In this document: piece after piece, positions 28,547 through 38,200 of the stretch
Numbering within the stretch: the stretch's first letter is position 1
Layout of the letters: every line of letters begins with the position of its first letter
DNA from: Oscillospiraceae bacterium
GTDB taxonomy: Bacteria; Bacillota; Clostridia; Oscillospirales; Oscillospiraceae
NCBI GenBank assembly: GCA_020025295.1
Contig: JAHHSJ010000004.1
Location: forward strand, 13,758 to 77,757
Length of the DNA: 64,000 bases
Reading direction: 5' to 3'
The notes under the pieces: model-generated
The model's input: the letters and a program-made list of their open reading frames with translations, nothing else
Database searches by the model: none
Told to the model about the DNA's origin: nothing
Position numbers and translations under genes: made by a program

Positions 28547-29743
28547 ATGGACAATGTAAAAAATGCAGCAAAAACTTCTGCGCTGATTGGCGCAGCATTT
28601 ACCTTTATGACCGGCTGGTTCGGCGGCGGTTGGGCTACCGGTCAGCTGGCCGGTAAGTACGGCGCTCGCTTCGGCTGGGCCGGCCTGTTTGTGCCCATGA
28701 TCGGTGTTCTGCTGATCATCTTCGCTACCACCTGGATCATCATGGAGTTCGCCCGTCTGTACAATGTCTGGGATTACGCAAACTTCATGAGCTGCTTCTA
28801 TGGCCATCCGATCTTCAAGGCCATTTTTGACGTCATTCAGATTCTGGGCCTGCCCCTGACCTTCGCTGGCTGCGTTGCAACCTTCGCAAGCACTCTGGTG
28901 GATTATGTCGGCGGCTCCTACATCATGTGGGTTATCATATTTGCGGTACTTGTGATGCTAAGCGTTATGTGGGGCACCGCAATCCTGAATAAGATTTCTA
29001 CGGTTATGGGCGTTGGCATTCTGGTCCTGCTGGTTGCCATCTTTGCCTTCATCATCAAGAGCGGCTATGGCGCCAATGTCACTGAGATGATCGCCAACCG
29101 CACCATGTATGACAGCTATGGTTCCACCCTCTACAACGGTGGTATCAGCCTGTACATGCTGTCTGCCGGCATGGCTCTGTCTGTTCTGCCCTGCTTCGAG
29201 CCTGTCCAGACTCGTAAGGACGTCACCAAGACCTGCCTGTTCAACCTGCTGTTCGTCAGCGCTTTCATCATGATCGTTACCTTCAACGTGCTGGCCTTCA
29301 TGCCCGAGTCCGTGCAGGAAGCCATCCCCATGATGTACATCATGAGAACCATGGGCGTTACCTCCTGGATGATGCCCATCTATGTGGTCGTGGTTCTGCT
29401 GGCTGTGCTGTCCACTGCTAACGCTATGTGCACCGGTTACGGCCGCCGCTTCATGAACTTCCAGTTCGTCAAGAAGATGAAGGCTAACGACCAGAAGAAG
29501 ATGATCATCATCAGCCTGCTGATCATCGCTATCTCCAGCGTCGTGTCCATGCTGGGCATCACCAACATCTTCTACACCGGCTTTACCATCATGTCCTACA
29601 TGAACACTCCCCTGGTTGCTCTGGGCGTTCCTGTGGTTGGCATCTGCAAGCTGGTCCAGATTCGTCGCCGCAAGCTGAGCCTGGCTCGTGGCGCTTTCGA
29701 GAACAAGTCCAGCTGGTTCATGTTCGACAAGCAGGCACAGTAA
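28547..29743 (+). CDS. YkvI-family membrane transporter
   Basis: This 398-residue protein has about ten or eleven hydrophobic segments. Its N-terminus (ALIGAAFTFMTGWFGGGWATGQL) is a glycine-rich broken first helix, as in LeuT-fold carriers. The overall pattern resembles the uncharacterised YkvI family (COG3949), related to the amino-acid/APC carriers. Its place in the cluster suggests it imports the pathway substrate. It is 60 bases from the synthetase gene, with GAGGGAG upstream. Substrate and energy coupling are unknown. Confidence 0.8.
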   Translation: MDNVKNAAKTSALIGAAFTFMTGWFGGGWATGQLAGKYGARFGWAGLFVPMIGVLLIIFATTWIIMEFARLYNVWDYANFMSCFYGHPIFKAIFDVIQILGLPLTFAGCVATFASTLVDYVGGSYIMWVIIFAVLVMLSVMWGTAILNKISTVMGVGILVLLVAIFAFIIKSGYGANVTEMIANRTMYDSYGSTLYNGGISLYMLSAGMALSVLPCFEPVQTRKDVTKTCLFNLLFVSAFIMIVTFNVLAFMPESVQEAIPMMYIMRTMGVTSWMMPIYVVVVLLAVLSTANAMCTGYGRRFMNFQFVKKMKANDQKKMIIISLLIIAISSVVSMLGITNIFYTGFTIMSYMNTPLVALGVPVVGICKLVQIRRRKLSLARGAFENKSSWFMFDKQAQ

Positions 29744-29766
29744 TCAAATTACTTTACTCCGCACCG

Positions 29767-29790
29767 CCGCAGCCGATGATTCGGCTGTGG
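29767..29790 (+). other. Hairpin between transporter and hydrolase genes
   Basis: CCGCAGCCGA pairs with TCGGCTGTGG across a TGAT loop. No T-run follows, so it is more likely an mRNA stability or processing element than a terminator. Confidence 0.45.
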
Positions 29791-29842
29791 CAGTGACGGA
29801 CCCTTTGACGGACCTGCTTACGAGAGGATAAGGAGGATTGTC

Positions 29843-30499
29843 ATGTTGCTGAAAACACGGAAAGTAGGAGCAATGAAAACCAACTGCTATCTGGTGGCCA
29901 ATTCGGAAACGCTGGATTGTGTTGTGATTGATCCGGGTGCAGAAGTAAACACCATTCTTCAGGCTTTGGATGAAGATCACCTTCAGCTGCGTGCAATTTT
30001 ACTCACTCATACTCACTTCGATCATTTTGGTGCCATGTGGCCGCTGAGAGACCGGCGTCCCGTCCCCGTTTATGTGAATGAGCGGGATTTGGACCCCATG
30101 GTCAACATCGGACCCCAGCGCTTTTGCCCTCCTCCGGACACGCATTTCGTGGACGAGAGGGATGTGATCGAGGAAGCAGGTTTGGATTTCCATGTTCTAG
30201 CATGCCCGGGTCATACCCCGGGCAGTGTTGCCTATGTGTGCGGCGATATGCTGTTCTCGGGCGACACACTCTTTCATATGGATTGCGGCCGGTGCGATTT
30301 TCCATGCAGCAGCGTGGACGATATGGTGGCTTCTCTGCGTAAATTGCGGGAGCTGCCTGGCGATTATCGACTGTTTCCCGGTCATCTGGAGTCATCGCTA
30401 TTATCCGTTGAACGGGAGGATAACCCCTTTTTACAGCCGAATCTTCAGTTTTACCAGCCGATAGAGGATGAGGAGGAACCTTGCTTTGGCAAGGCATGA
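29843..30499 (+). CDS. Metallo-beta-lactamase-fold hydrolase (glyoxalase II-like)
   Basis: This 218-residue protein has the zinc motif THTHFDH near residue 55. CPGHTPGSVAY holds the next histidine, FSGDTLF the bridging aspartate and LFPGHL the last histidine. All metal ligands are present. The size and motifs fit the YcbL/glyoxalase-II-like group of small thioester or lactone hydrolases. In the cluster it might open a lactone, cleave a thioester or detoxify an intermediate. None of these can be chosen from sequence. Confidence 0.85.
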   Translation: MLLKTRKVGAMKTNCYLVANSETLDCVVIDPGAEVNTILQALDEDHLQLRAILLTHTHFDHFGAMWPLRDRRPVPVYVNERDLDPMVNIGPQRFCPPPDTHFVDERDVIEEAGLDFHVLACPGHTPGSVAYVCGDMLFSGDTLFHMDCGRCDFPCSSVDDMVASLRKLRELPGDYRLFPGHLESSLLSVEREDNPFLQPNLQFYQPIEDEEEPCFGKA

Positions 30500-30571
30500 C
30501 TCCCCAAGCCCCGTTTTAGATCCGAAGCGTTTCAACGCTTTCAAATTTATTTCGATGGAGGTAAATGCACT

Positions 30572-32254
30572 ATGAGAAGTGACAAAATGAAGTCTGGTCC
30601 TGACCGCTTCCTGTCCCGCAGCCTCATCGCTGCAGGTGGCCTGAGCGAGGAACAGATTGACAAGCCCCTGATTGGCGTTCTCAACTCTTACACGAACTTC
30701 TTCACTGGTCATGCACACCAGAAGTCCGTGGAGCGTGCCGTTATGGACGGCATTCTGATGGGTGGCGGCACCCCTTGCGTGGCTAACACCATCGCTCTGT
30801 GCGACGGCATCTGCGAAAATACTCCCGGCATGCGCTATCCTCTGGTCAGCCGTGACGTCATCGCAAACTCCGTGGAAGCATTCTGCGAGTGCCACAGCCT
30901 GGACGGCGTTATCTGCATCGGCAGCTGCGACAAGATCGTTCCCGGTATGCTCATGGCTATCATGCGCATGAACATCCCCGCCATCTTCATCTCCGGCGGT
31001 ATGTCTCTGCCCCCCGAGGAAGGCTATGACACCGGCGAGAACTTCGCTAACATGATGGCCGCCGGCGTCACCGGCACCTACGCCGTCAAGAAGAACCCCT
31101 GCGGCCCGAACCCCGGCTGCAACTGCGGCATGGGTACTGCTGTTTCCATGCAGATGATGTCCGAGGTGCTGGGTATTGGTATGCTGGGTAACTCCACGGT
31201 TCCCAACTGCTACAACGAGCGCACTTGGATGGCTCAGGCCGCTGGTAAGCGCATTGTGGAAATGGTCCATGAGGACCTGAAGCTCAGCGACATCGTCAGC
31301 AAGCAGTCCTTCATTAACTGCCTGCGCATCGACATGATGATGGGCTGCTCCACCAACACTACGCTGCATCTGCCCTCCATCGCTGCTGAAGCAGGCTACA
31401 AGATTACTCTGGATGACTTCGCATGGGCCAGCCGCAACACTCCCCAGATTGTGAAGCTGTATCCCAGCATCAGCCCCCATAATGTTCTGGACTTCGGTCG
31501 TGCCGGCGGCATGCGCGCAGTCATCAATCAGGCCATTGAGGGCGGCTATGTGGACGGCAGCGTCAAGACTCTGTACGGTCACACTCTGGGCGAGATGGTC
31601 GCCGGCGCCAAGGCGCTCAACACGGAGATCATCCATCCCTTCGACCAGCCCTACACCGAGGAGGGTGGTCTGGCCATTCTGTACGGCAACCTGGCTCCCG
31701 AGGGCTGCGTCATCAAGACTGGCGGCGTTCTGCCTGAGATGCTGGAGCACACCGGTCGCGCCATGGTCTATGACAGCGAGCATGAGTGCTATGAGGGCAT
31801 GATGCGCGGCGAGGTCCAGGCCGGTGACTGCGTGGTTATCCGTTACGAAGGCCCCGTGGCTGGCCCCGGTATGCGTGAGATGCTCACCATCACCCACTGC
31901 ATCCGTGCTCTGGGTCTGGACCGCAGCGTGTCTCTGATTACCGATGGTCGCTTCTCCGGCGGCTCTGTGGGCGGCGTCATTGGCCATGTCTGCCCCGAGG
32001 CTTGCAAGGGCGGCCTGATTGGTCTGGTGGAGAGCGGAGATACCATCTCTTACAGCATCCCCAATGGCACGATCGAGCTGCAGGTCAGCGACGAGGTCCT
32101 GGCTGAGCGCCGTGCTAAGTGGGTTTGCCCGCCTCCCCGTGTCCGCACCGGTCTGCTGGCACAGTATGCCGCTCTGGCACTGCCTGCTACTCAGGGCGCC
32201 AGAATGTGCGGTGATCCTTCTTCTCTGGATGATCTGGATCCCATCCGCGGTTAA
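30572..32254 (+). CDS. ilvD: IlvD/Edd-family dehydratase (dihydroxy-acid dehydratase-like)
   Basis: This 560-residue Fe-S dehydratase removes water from a 2,3-dihydroxy acid to give a 2-oxo acid. Cluster cysteines are at C119 (GSCDKIVPG) and in GCNCGMGTA (C183/C185). The first motif reads FFTGHAH, like the PGHVH of the E. coli enzyme, so this is probably the 4Fe-4S type rather than the PCN-type 2Fe-2S enzyme. ITDGRFSGG and IGHVCPEA are conserved. It could be the branched-chain biosynthetic enzyme, but no other ilv gene is near. Within this cluster it more likely feeds the oxoacid oxidoreductase. GGAGG lies before the ATG. Confidence 0.88.
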   Translation: MRSDKMKSGPDRFLSRSLIAAGGLSEEQIDKPLIGVLNSYTNFFTGHAHQKSVERAVMDGILMGGGTPCVANTIALCDGICENTPGMRYPLVSRDVIANSVEAFCECHSLDGVICIGSCDKIVPGMLMAIMRMNIPAIFISGGMSLPPEEGYDTGENFANMMAAGVTGTYAVKKNPCGPNPGCNCGMGTAVSMQMMSEVLGIGMLGNSTVPNCYNERTWMAQAAGKRIVEMVHEDLKLSDIVSKQSFINCLRIDMMMGCSTNTTLHLPSIAAEAGYKITLDDFAWASRNTPQIVKLYPSISPHNVLDFGRAGGMRAVINQAIEGGYVDGSVKTLYGHTLGEMVAGAKALNTEIIHPFDQPYTEEGGLAILYGNLAPEGCVIKTGGVLPEMLEHTGRAMVYDSEHECYEGMMRGEVQAGDCVVIRYEGPVAGPGMREMLTITHCIRALGLDRSVSLITDGRFSGGSVGGVIGHVCPEACKGGLIGLVESGDTISYSIPNGTIELQVSDEVLAERRAKWVCPPPRVRTGLLAQYAALALPATQGARMCGDPSSLDDLDPIRG

Positions 32255-32278
32255 CTGATAAATAGCCATTTGAAGAAC

Positions 32279-32314
32279 AGCGGGGCAATCTTCTATGATG
32301 TAGATTGCCCCGCT
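32279..32314 (+). other. Stem-loop between ilvD-like and SDR genes
   Basis: A perfect 13-bp stem (AGCGGGGCAATCT with its complement) and a 10-base loop have no following T-run. It may be a weak terminator or an RNA processing/stability site that separates expression of the last gene. Confidence 0.6.
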
Positions 32315-32370
32315 GATTCTCCATGTGGCATTCGACGAGTCTATTGACATTTCAACAGGAGGAATCTTGT

Positions 32371-33117
32371 ATGAGACTATCCAATAAAGTTGCCATTATT
32401 ACTGGCGGTACCCGAGGTATCGGCTATGCCATCGCAGAGGCCTTTTTGCGGGAAGGCGCCGCTGTCGTCATCACCGGCAGCCGTCAGGAGACTGCGGAGC
32501 GTGCTGCGCAGCAGCTTCGGGACGCCATGCCGGAAGCCCGTGTGTCTGGCATCTGGCCGGATCTGGGCAGCCTCGCCTCCGTCCGTGAGGCATTTCAGAG
32601 CGTGGTCGAGACCTATGGCCGCATCGACATTCTGGTGAATAACGCCGGCGTGTCTGAGGCCACTGCCTTTGAAAACTACACCGAGGAGATCTTTGACCGG
32701 GTCATGGACATCAATGTGAAGGGCATCTTCACCGCTTCCAAGGCCGCCACGGAGTATATGATCCCTCAGGGAAGCGGCGTCATTCTGAACACCTCCTCCA
32801 TGGTCAGCTTCGGCGGCGCCGGTGCCGGTATTGCTTACCCCACCTCCAAATACGCCGTCAACGGCTTCACCGTCACTCTGGCTCGGGAGCTGGGCCCCAA
32901 GGGTATCCGAGTCAACGCCGTGGCTCCCGGCATCACGGAGACGGATATGATCCGTGCCCTGCCCAAGGAGCTGATGGAGCCGAAAATCGGCAGAATCCCG
33001 CTGCGCCGCTTCGGACAGCCGGAGGAGATCGCCAACGCATTTGTGTTCCTGGCATCTGACGAAGGTTCCTACATCACCGGCGAAGTGCTGCGTGTGGACG
33101 GCCTGTCCAGCAACTAA
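32371..33117 (+). CDS. Short-chain dehydrogenase/reductase (FabG-like)
   Basis: This 248-residue classical SDR has the cofactor motif TGGTRGIG at residues 11-18, NNAG in LVNNAGVSE, and the catalytic Ser (NTSSM), Tyr156 and Lys160 (YPTSK). The glycine motif and its neighbours do not settle NAD versus NADP. AGGAGG is well placed before the ATG at 32371, so the in-frame upstream extension is not used. As the last gene of the catabolic run it could oxidise a hydroxyl of the substrate. A role as 3-oxoacyl-ACP reductase is less likely away from fatty-acid genes. Confidence 0.88.
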   Translation: MRLSNKVAIITGGTRGIGYAIAEAFLREGAAVVITGSRQETAERAAQQLRDAMPEARVSGIWPDLGSLASVREAFQSVVETYGRIDILVNNAGVSEATAFENYTEEIFDRVMDINVKGIFTASKAATEYMIPQGSGVILNTSSMVSFGGAGAGIAYPTSKYAVNGFTVTLARELGPKGIRVNAVAPGITETDMIRALPKELMEPKIGRIPLRRFGQPEEIANAFVFLASDEGSYITGEVLRVDGLSSN

Positions 33118-33202
33118 TCCCGCCTGACCCGCCATTCGGAAGTGCGGAAAACAGCTTTTCGCTAAATCGAATCTCTGTGTGCGTCTCTTGGGCGTGAATA
33201 TG

Positions 33203-33244
33203 ACAGAAAAGCGCTGAAATCCTAGGATTTCAGCGCTTTTCTGT
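33203..33244. terminator. Perfect 42-base palindrome, bidirectional terminator
   Basis: The palindrome is centred on CCTAGG with no unpaired loop. AAAAGCGCTGAAAT on the left mirrors ATTTCAGCGCTTTT on the right. It marks the end of the catabolic cluster. Confidence 0.8.
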
Positions 33245-33670
33245 TTCTTGAATGCGTTTGACCTGCGAAGGCTTGCGTGCCGACACGAAAACGGCGGGTT
33301 TTGCCTCTCTGATGGGCTGTGCGCTGCGTACAGAGGCAACACGGCTCCGGCATGGGTGAACACCCACAGAACAAGAACGCCGCAGGAACGGGCGTGTAGT
33401 GCATATGAGAGCGTATTCCTTAAAATGGAAGGGAAAGCCTTGCGGCTTTGTTCTGACCGAGGGCGATCCGATAGAAGGTGCTATCGTTCCAACACAGCGC
33501 AGCGTGCCATTTGTGCTTGTATTCAGTCAGACCGGGCTGCGGCTCAAGAGGGAGCGGCCGTGGAAAAGAAACAAAGCAGGTCCCGGAGACGGAAGGGACG
33601 CTGCTCTGTGGAAAAATGCCGACCGGCGTGGGTTTCCGGCAAGGGAAAGGGGCACTTTGGCGAAAAAACA
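33245..33670. other. Intergenic region with no supportable gene
   Basis: Overlapping frames on both strands lack ribosome binding sites and recognisable motifs. Small hairpins occur (for example AAAGCC-TTGC-GGCTTT near 33434). No known RNA family could be recognised by eye. With the palindrome and tRNA terminator this makes about 590 bases without a gene. Confidence 0.55.
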
Positions 33671-33671
33671 A

Positions 33672-33707
33672 AAAGAAAAAGCAGCTTTCTTTCGAAAGCT
33701 GCTTTTT
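33672..33707 (-). terminator. Terminator of tRNA-Val
   Basis: The stem AAAAGCAGCTTTC pairs with GAAAGCTGCTTTT directly beyond the CCA end, followed on the minus strand by a T-rich tail. Confidence 0.85.
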
Positions 33708-33784
33708 TGGTGGACGATACAGGATTCGAACCTGTGACCTTCCGCACGTCAAGCGGATGCTCTAGCCAGCTGAGCTAATCGTCC
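33708..33784 (-). tRNA. tRNA-Val (anticodon GAC)
   Basis: A 77-base cloverleaf: acceptor stem GGACGAT/ATCGTCC, D-arm GCTC...GAGC, anticodon stem TCCGC/GCGGA around loop TTGACGT (anticodon GAC, reading GUC/GUU), T-arm ACAGG-TTCGAAT-CCTGT, and an encoded CCA end. Confidence 0.95.
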
Positions 33785-33797
33785 GGCAACAGTGATT

Positions 33798-33826
33798 ATT
33801 ATAGCGGCTGAAAGCGAAAATGTCAA
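33798..33826 (-). promoter_or_regulatory. Consensus sigma-A promoter of tRNA-Val
   Basis: On the minus strand TTGACA, a 17-base spacer and TATAAT form a perfect consensus promoter, 14 bases before the tRNA 5' end. Confidence 0.9.
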
Positions 33827-33861
33827 CAACTTTTTTACAAAAAGTGAAAAATTTTTCAAAA

Positions 33862-33900
33862 AGGAACGCCCCGTGCGAGGCACGGGGCGAAAGGCTTGCA
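33862..33900 (-). terminator. Terminator of the foldase-like lipoprotein gene
   Basis: On the minus strand the stem CGCCCCGTGC pairs with GCACGGGGCG and is followed by TTCCTTTTTG. Confidence 0.8.
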
Positions 33901-33905
33901 GTTGC

Positions 33906-35198
33906 TTACTTCTTGGAATCGGAAGCGGCGTTGATGGTGTCCACCGCAGCCAGAGTCTGCTGCAGCTGACCCAGCTTCTCATAGAAGGAATCCAGATTCA
34001 GATCGGGCATCTCGCACTCGGCTCCGAAATCCTTGGTCCACTGGGCGATGAGCGCATCGTAGGTGGAGCGGACATATTCATCCGTCACCACGGAGCTGAT
34101 GTCAGCACGGTTCTCCGGCTCACGCAGCAGGATGAAGTAGCCGAAGTCGGTCTCGCCGGTCATGCCCAGCTGACCGGGCTCCAGCTTCATGATGCCGTCA
34201 TAGAAGCCGTCCACCAAGCTGTCGGTGTTGGTATAATGCTGCACCTCGCCGGCGGTGTAGCCGCTCTTGTCGTGAGCGGTCTGCTGTTCGGTGAAGGCAT
34301 TGCTCAGCTCCTCGCCGCTGAGGGCGGAGAGTTCTGCCATCACAGCGTCGGCCTGTGCCTTCATGTCGGCCTTGCCGGCGTCGTCCAGATCGGCGGTGGG
34401 GAACAGGATGCAGCGAGCCCAGCAGACGCCGTTTTCCTTGATGTAATCGTCGGTGTAGTCGTTGATGGTGGCCTCAGTGGGAGCCTGCGTGCCGCCCTCA
34501 CCGAACAGGCTGTCCTGCAAGGTGTTGTAGTAGTAGAAGTCGGTAATGAGGGACTCGTAATCCTGAGCGGTGGTGGCGTAGTACATCATGGAGTGCTGAT
34601 AGAAGTCCTCACCATGGGTGCGAATCCACTCCACCTTCTCGTCCTCGGAGAAGTCCTTCTCGTCGATCAGACCGGCCTGCACATAGGCGTTCCAGCGATC
34701 CTCGCCGTAGAAATTGACATTGTCCTCATAGAGCTTTGCTACCAGAGCGGCGTCCTCCTCGGACAGCTCCACACCGGTGTCGTGGGCCTGCTGAGCCGCC
34801 ACAGCGTAGCTGAGGGCGGTGTCCATGCCGAACTGATAGAGGGATTCACCCACGGTGGTGTCGTCGTCCATGGGATCGGACATATTCAGGGTGAAGCCGA
34901 AGTAGTTGGTGTAGTAGTAGGTCATGTTGTACTGCTGATAAGCGATCCAGTACAGCGCCTCACCGGCGGTGATCTCACGGTCGCCCACATGGCCCACCAC
35001 GGAGTCCTTGGTGTAAGCGCCGTCGGTGAGGTACTTCACCACATCCTCCAGAGCGGCAGGGTCGAGGGTGGCGTCCGTGGGAACGCTGGAGGCGGAGCCG
35101 CCTTCGGGAGCGGAGCTGGAGCTATTGCCGGAACCGCCGCAGCCGGCCAGCACCAGCATCAGTGCCAGCACCAAGGCGATCAATCGGGTTTTCTTCAT
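33906..35198 (-). CDS. Lipoprotein resembling peptidyl-prolyl isomerase/SurA-PrsA-type foldases
   Basis: This 430-residue protein has a lipoprotein signal (MKKTRLIALVLALMLVLAGC, lipid-carrying Cys20) and a Gly/Ser-rich linker. An acidic, Tyr-rich helical region follows, beginning VGDREITAGEALYWIAYQQ, which resembles the start of SurA/PrsA chaperone domains. A segment around VCWARCILFPTADLDD and a later stretch (GYTAGEVQHY..., FGYFILLREPEN) resemble a parvulin-like isomerase domain, though without a full active-site match by eye. It would act outside the membrane in folding of secreted proteins. It lies downstream of mfd in the same direction. Confidence 0.75.
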   Translation of the reverse strand: MKKTRLIALVLALMLVLAGCGGSGNSSSSAPEGGSASSVPTDATLDPAALEDVVKYLTDGAYTKDSVVGHVGDREITAGEALYWIAYQQYNMTYYYTNYFGFTLNMSDPMDDDTTVGESLYQFGMDTALSYAVAAQQAHDTGVELSEEDAALVAKLYEDNVNFYGEDRWNAYVQAGLIDEKDFSEDEKVEWIRTHGEDFYQHSMMYYATTAQDYESLITDFYYYNTLQDSLFGEGGTQAPTEATINDYTDDYIKENGVCWARCILFPTADLDDAGKADMKAQADAVMAELSALSGEELSNAFTEQQTAHDKSGYTAGEVQHYTNTDSLVDGFYDGIMKLEPGQLGMTGETDFGYFILLREPENRADISSVVTDEYVRSTYDALIAQWTKDFGAECEMPDLNLDSFYEKLGQLQQTLAAVDTINAASDSKK

Positions 35199-35251
35199 GT
35201 AAAAATCTCCTTTTATGCGAAAGGTTTTGTTTCTTGCACGGGAACTTTGCC

Positions 35252-35280
35252 ATTATATCAGGTTCTGGGGAAAAGTACAA
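35252..35280 (-). promoter_or_regulatory. Predicted sigma-A promoter of the lipoprotein gene
   Basis: On the minus strand TTGTAC, 17 bases and TATAAT lie in the gap between mfd and the lipoprotein gene, so the latter can be expressed independently. Confidence 0.7.
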
Positions 35281-35298
35281 ACGAAACCAGTCGATTTT

Positions 35299-38200
35299 TT
35301 AACCGTTTTCCAATTCCAGATAGGTTTCCACCAGCCGGCGGCCCATACTCAGTACATCCTCGCCGGGCTTCAGCCGCACGGAGAGCAGGGGCTTGTCGCC
35401 GGGGGAGAAGAGGATGCGTCCCTTGAACCGGGGAGCGGCGGTGAGGGCGGAAATCTTCCGCAGGTCGAAGTCCGTCATAGTGAAGGACAGCACCAGCCCC
35501 TTCTGGCTGATGTCAGTAAAGCCGCACAGAGCCGCCCGGGCACGGAGCAGAGCGATGGAAATGAGGTTGTTGACAGCTCTGGGGGGATCGCCGTAGCGGT
35601 CCACCAGTTCGTCCACCACATCGTCGGCGTCCTCCTCGGTGCGGATGCGGGCAATGCGGCGGTAGAGGTCCATGCGCTGCTCGGGAGAGGCCACATACCG
35701 CTCGGGGATGTTGGCGGAAACCGCCAAATCTGCCGCCACCGATTCGGTGCGCTGCACGGGTTCGCCCCGTTCCTCCAGCACTGCCTCTTCCAGCAGCTTC
35801 AAATAGAGGTCATAGCCTACGCTGGTGAGGAAGCCGGACTGCTCAGGGCCGAGAATGTTGCCCGCGCCCCGGATTTCCAAATCCCGCATGGCAATTTTGA
35901 AGCCGGAGCCGAACTCAGCGAACTCCCGAATGGCGGACAGCCGCTTTTCTGCCACTTCCGTCAGCACCTTGCCCCGGCGGTAGCAGAGATAGGCGTAAGC
36001 CCGTCGGGAGGAACGGCCTACACGGCCTCGAAGCTGATGAAGCTGGGCCAGACCCATGTGGTCGGCGTCCTCGATGATGAGGGTGTTGGCGTTGGCGATG
36101 TCGATGCCGGTTTCGATGATGGTGGTGCAGACCAAGACCTGAATCTCGCCGTCCACCATCCGTTCCATGACCCGGGCCAGTGCGTCTTGGGTCATTTTGC
36201 CGTGTCCCACGCCCACGGTGACATCCTCGCCCAGCATCCCTTGCAGGAAGGCGGCGGTTTTCTCGATGGTGTCCACCCGGTTGTGGAGGTAGAATACCTG
36301 ACCGCCACGGCCGATTTCCCGTCGGATGGCATCGCCCAGCACCGACCAGTCATGTTCCAGCACATAGGTCTGGACCGGCAGACGGTCCATGGGGGGCTCT
36401 TCCAGCGTGGACATATCCCGGATGCCGCTGAGGGCCATGTTCAGGGTACGGGGAATGGGGGTTGCGGACAGGGTAAGCACATCCACCTGACGGCTGATTT
36501 CCTTCAGCCGTTCCTTGTGGGTGACGCCGAAGCGCTGCTCCTCGTCCACCACCAGCAGACCGAGGTTTTTGAACACCACATCCTTCTGGAGCAGACGGTG
36601 GGTGCCAATCAGCACATCAATGAAGCCGCCTTCCAAGTCTGCCAGCAGCTGCTTGAGGTGCTTTCCGGTCTGGAATCGGCTGACCACCGCAATGCGGACG
36701 GGATACCCCTCGAAGCGGCGCAGGGCGGTCTGGTAGTGCTGGTTGGCCAGCACGGTGGTGGGCACCAGAATGGCGGCCTGCTTGCCTTCCAGCACGCACT
36801 TCATCACCGCCCGGAGGGCGACTTCCGTCTTGCCGTAGCCCACATCGCCGCAGAGCAGGCGGTCCATGGGAATGGGGCGTTCCATGTCTGCCTTGATTTC
36901 GGCCACGCAGCGGAGCTGGTCGCCGGTTTCTTCATATTCAAATTTGTCTTCAAATTCCTTCTGCCACGGGTCGTCTGGGTGGAAGGCGTAGCCGGGCTGG
37001 CGCTGACGCTGGGCGTAGAGCTGAATCAGCCCCTTAGCCAGCTCCTTGGTGGCCTTTTTCGTTTTGGCCTTGGCCTTGGCCCAGTCGGTGCCGCCCAGTT
37101 TGCTCAGCTTGGTGCGGCTTTCTCCGGTGTCATCCATACCGGCGCCGATGTATTTGCTGATGAGGTCCAGCTGGGTGGCCGGCACATAGAGGGTGTCGGC
37201 TCCGGCGTAGGCGATTTTGATGTAATCCTTCTCCACGCCGTCCATCTTCATGGTGGTCATCTCCACGAAGCGGCCCACACCGTGCTGCTCGTGGACGACC
37301 AAGTCGCCGGGAGACAGGTCAGTGAAGGATTGAAGCTTTTGTCGGTTGGACGCCGCCTGCTTCTTGGGACTTCTGGCCCGTTTGGCGGCGGGATTGGCAG
37401 CGCTGCCCTCGGTGAGGATGACGGTTCCGCCCCATTCCACACCGGCGCTCAGTCCGCCCACGGACAGAACGATTTGACCGGGCTGAGGCAGAGCGGCAAG
37501 GTCAAAGTCCAGCGTACACACCACACCCTGCTCCCGAAGCATATCGCTGAGGGTCTTGCACTGACCTCGGGTGGAGCAGAGGACGATGGTGGACAGTCCC
37601 TGCTTCTGGTAGTGAATCAGGTCGGTGATGGCGGTTTCCAGACTGGTGCCGAAGCTGGGCAGCTGCTTGCAGGGGATGCTCAGGGTGGAGTGAGGTGCGG
37701 CAGGGTACTGGCTGATAAGGAAACTGTCCAGATACACCACCGGGAACTCCCGGCCCAAGTGATTGCAGAGAGGCTCAAAGTCCGCCGACCAAGGGTGGTT
37801 GTCGTTCCAGAGCAGACCGGACTCCAGCAGAGCCGCCAGATCCTCGTCCTGACGCCAGCGGTAGTTTTTGGCGCTTTCCGCAATCCGGGGGGAGTCGCAG
37901 AACAACAGGATGCTGTCCGGGGACAGGTAGTCTGCACCGCAGGCGAACTGGGGATAAATCAGGTCCAGATACCGGTCGGCGGCGGCAAAGGTGCCCAGCT
38001 GGGCAAAGGACTGAGCGTCGGCGTCCAGCGTCTGCATCAGGGTGGCGTAGGCCGGCAGCTTTCTCCGGCGGTTGGCCTGCTCCACCTTGTCCTTGCGGCG
38101 GTCGATCTCGCCCGCCAGCCCCAGCAGACCGCCCTGCGCCATGCGGGGCAGAGTCTCGGCAGCCGGCAGCAGCTCGGCACGGTTGATGTTCTCGATGCGG

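Noticed and set aside
28900..28990. Local change of codon use inside the transporter gene
   Set aside because: The stretch is short, the frame is continuous and the hydrophobic pattern is unbroken; probably chance.
30572..32254. The IlvD-like dehydratase lacks the first cluster cysteine found in PCN-type enzymes
   Set aside because: The E. coli enzyme also has a glycine there (PGHVH), so FFTGHAH fits the 4Fe-4S type and is not a lost ligand.
33245..33670. Possible coding frames between the SDR gene and tRNA-Val
   Set aside because: Overlapping frames on both strands have no ribosome binding sites and no protein-like features.
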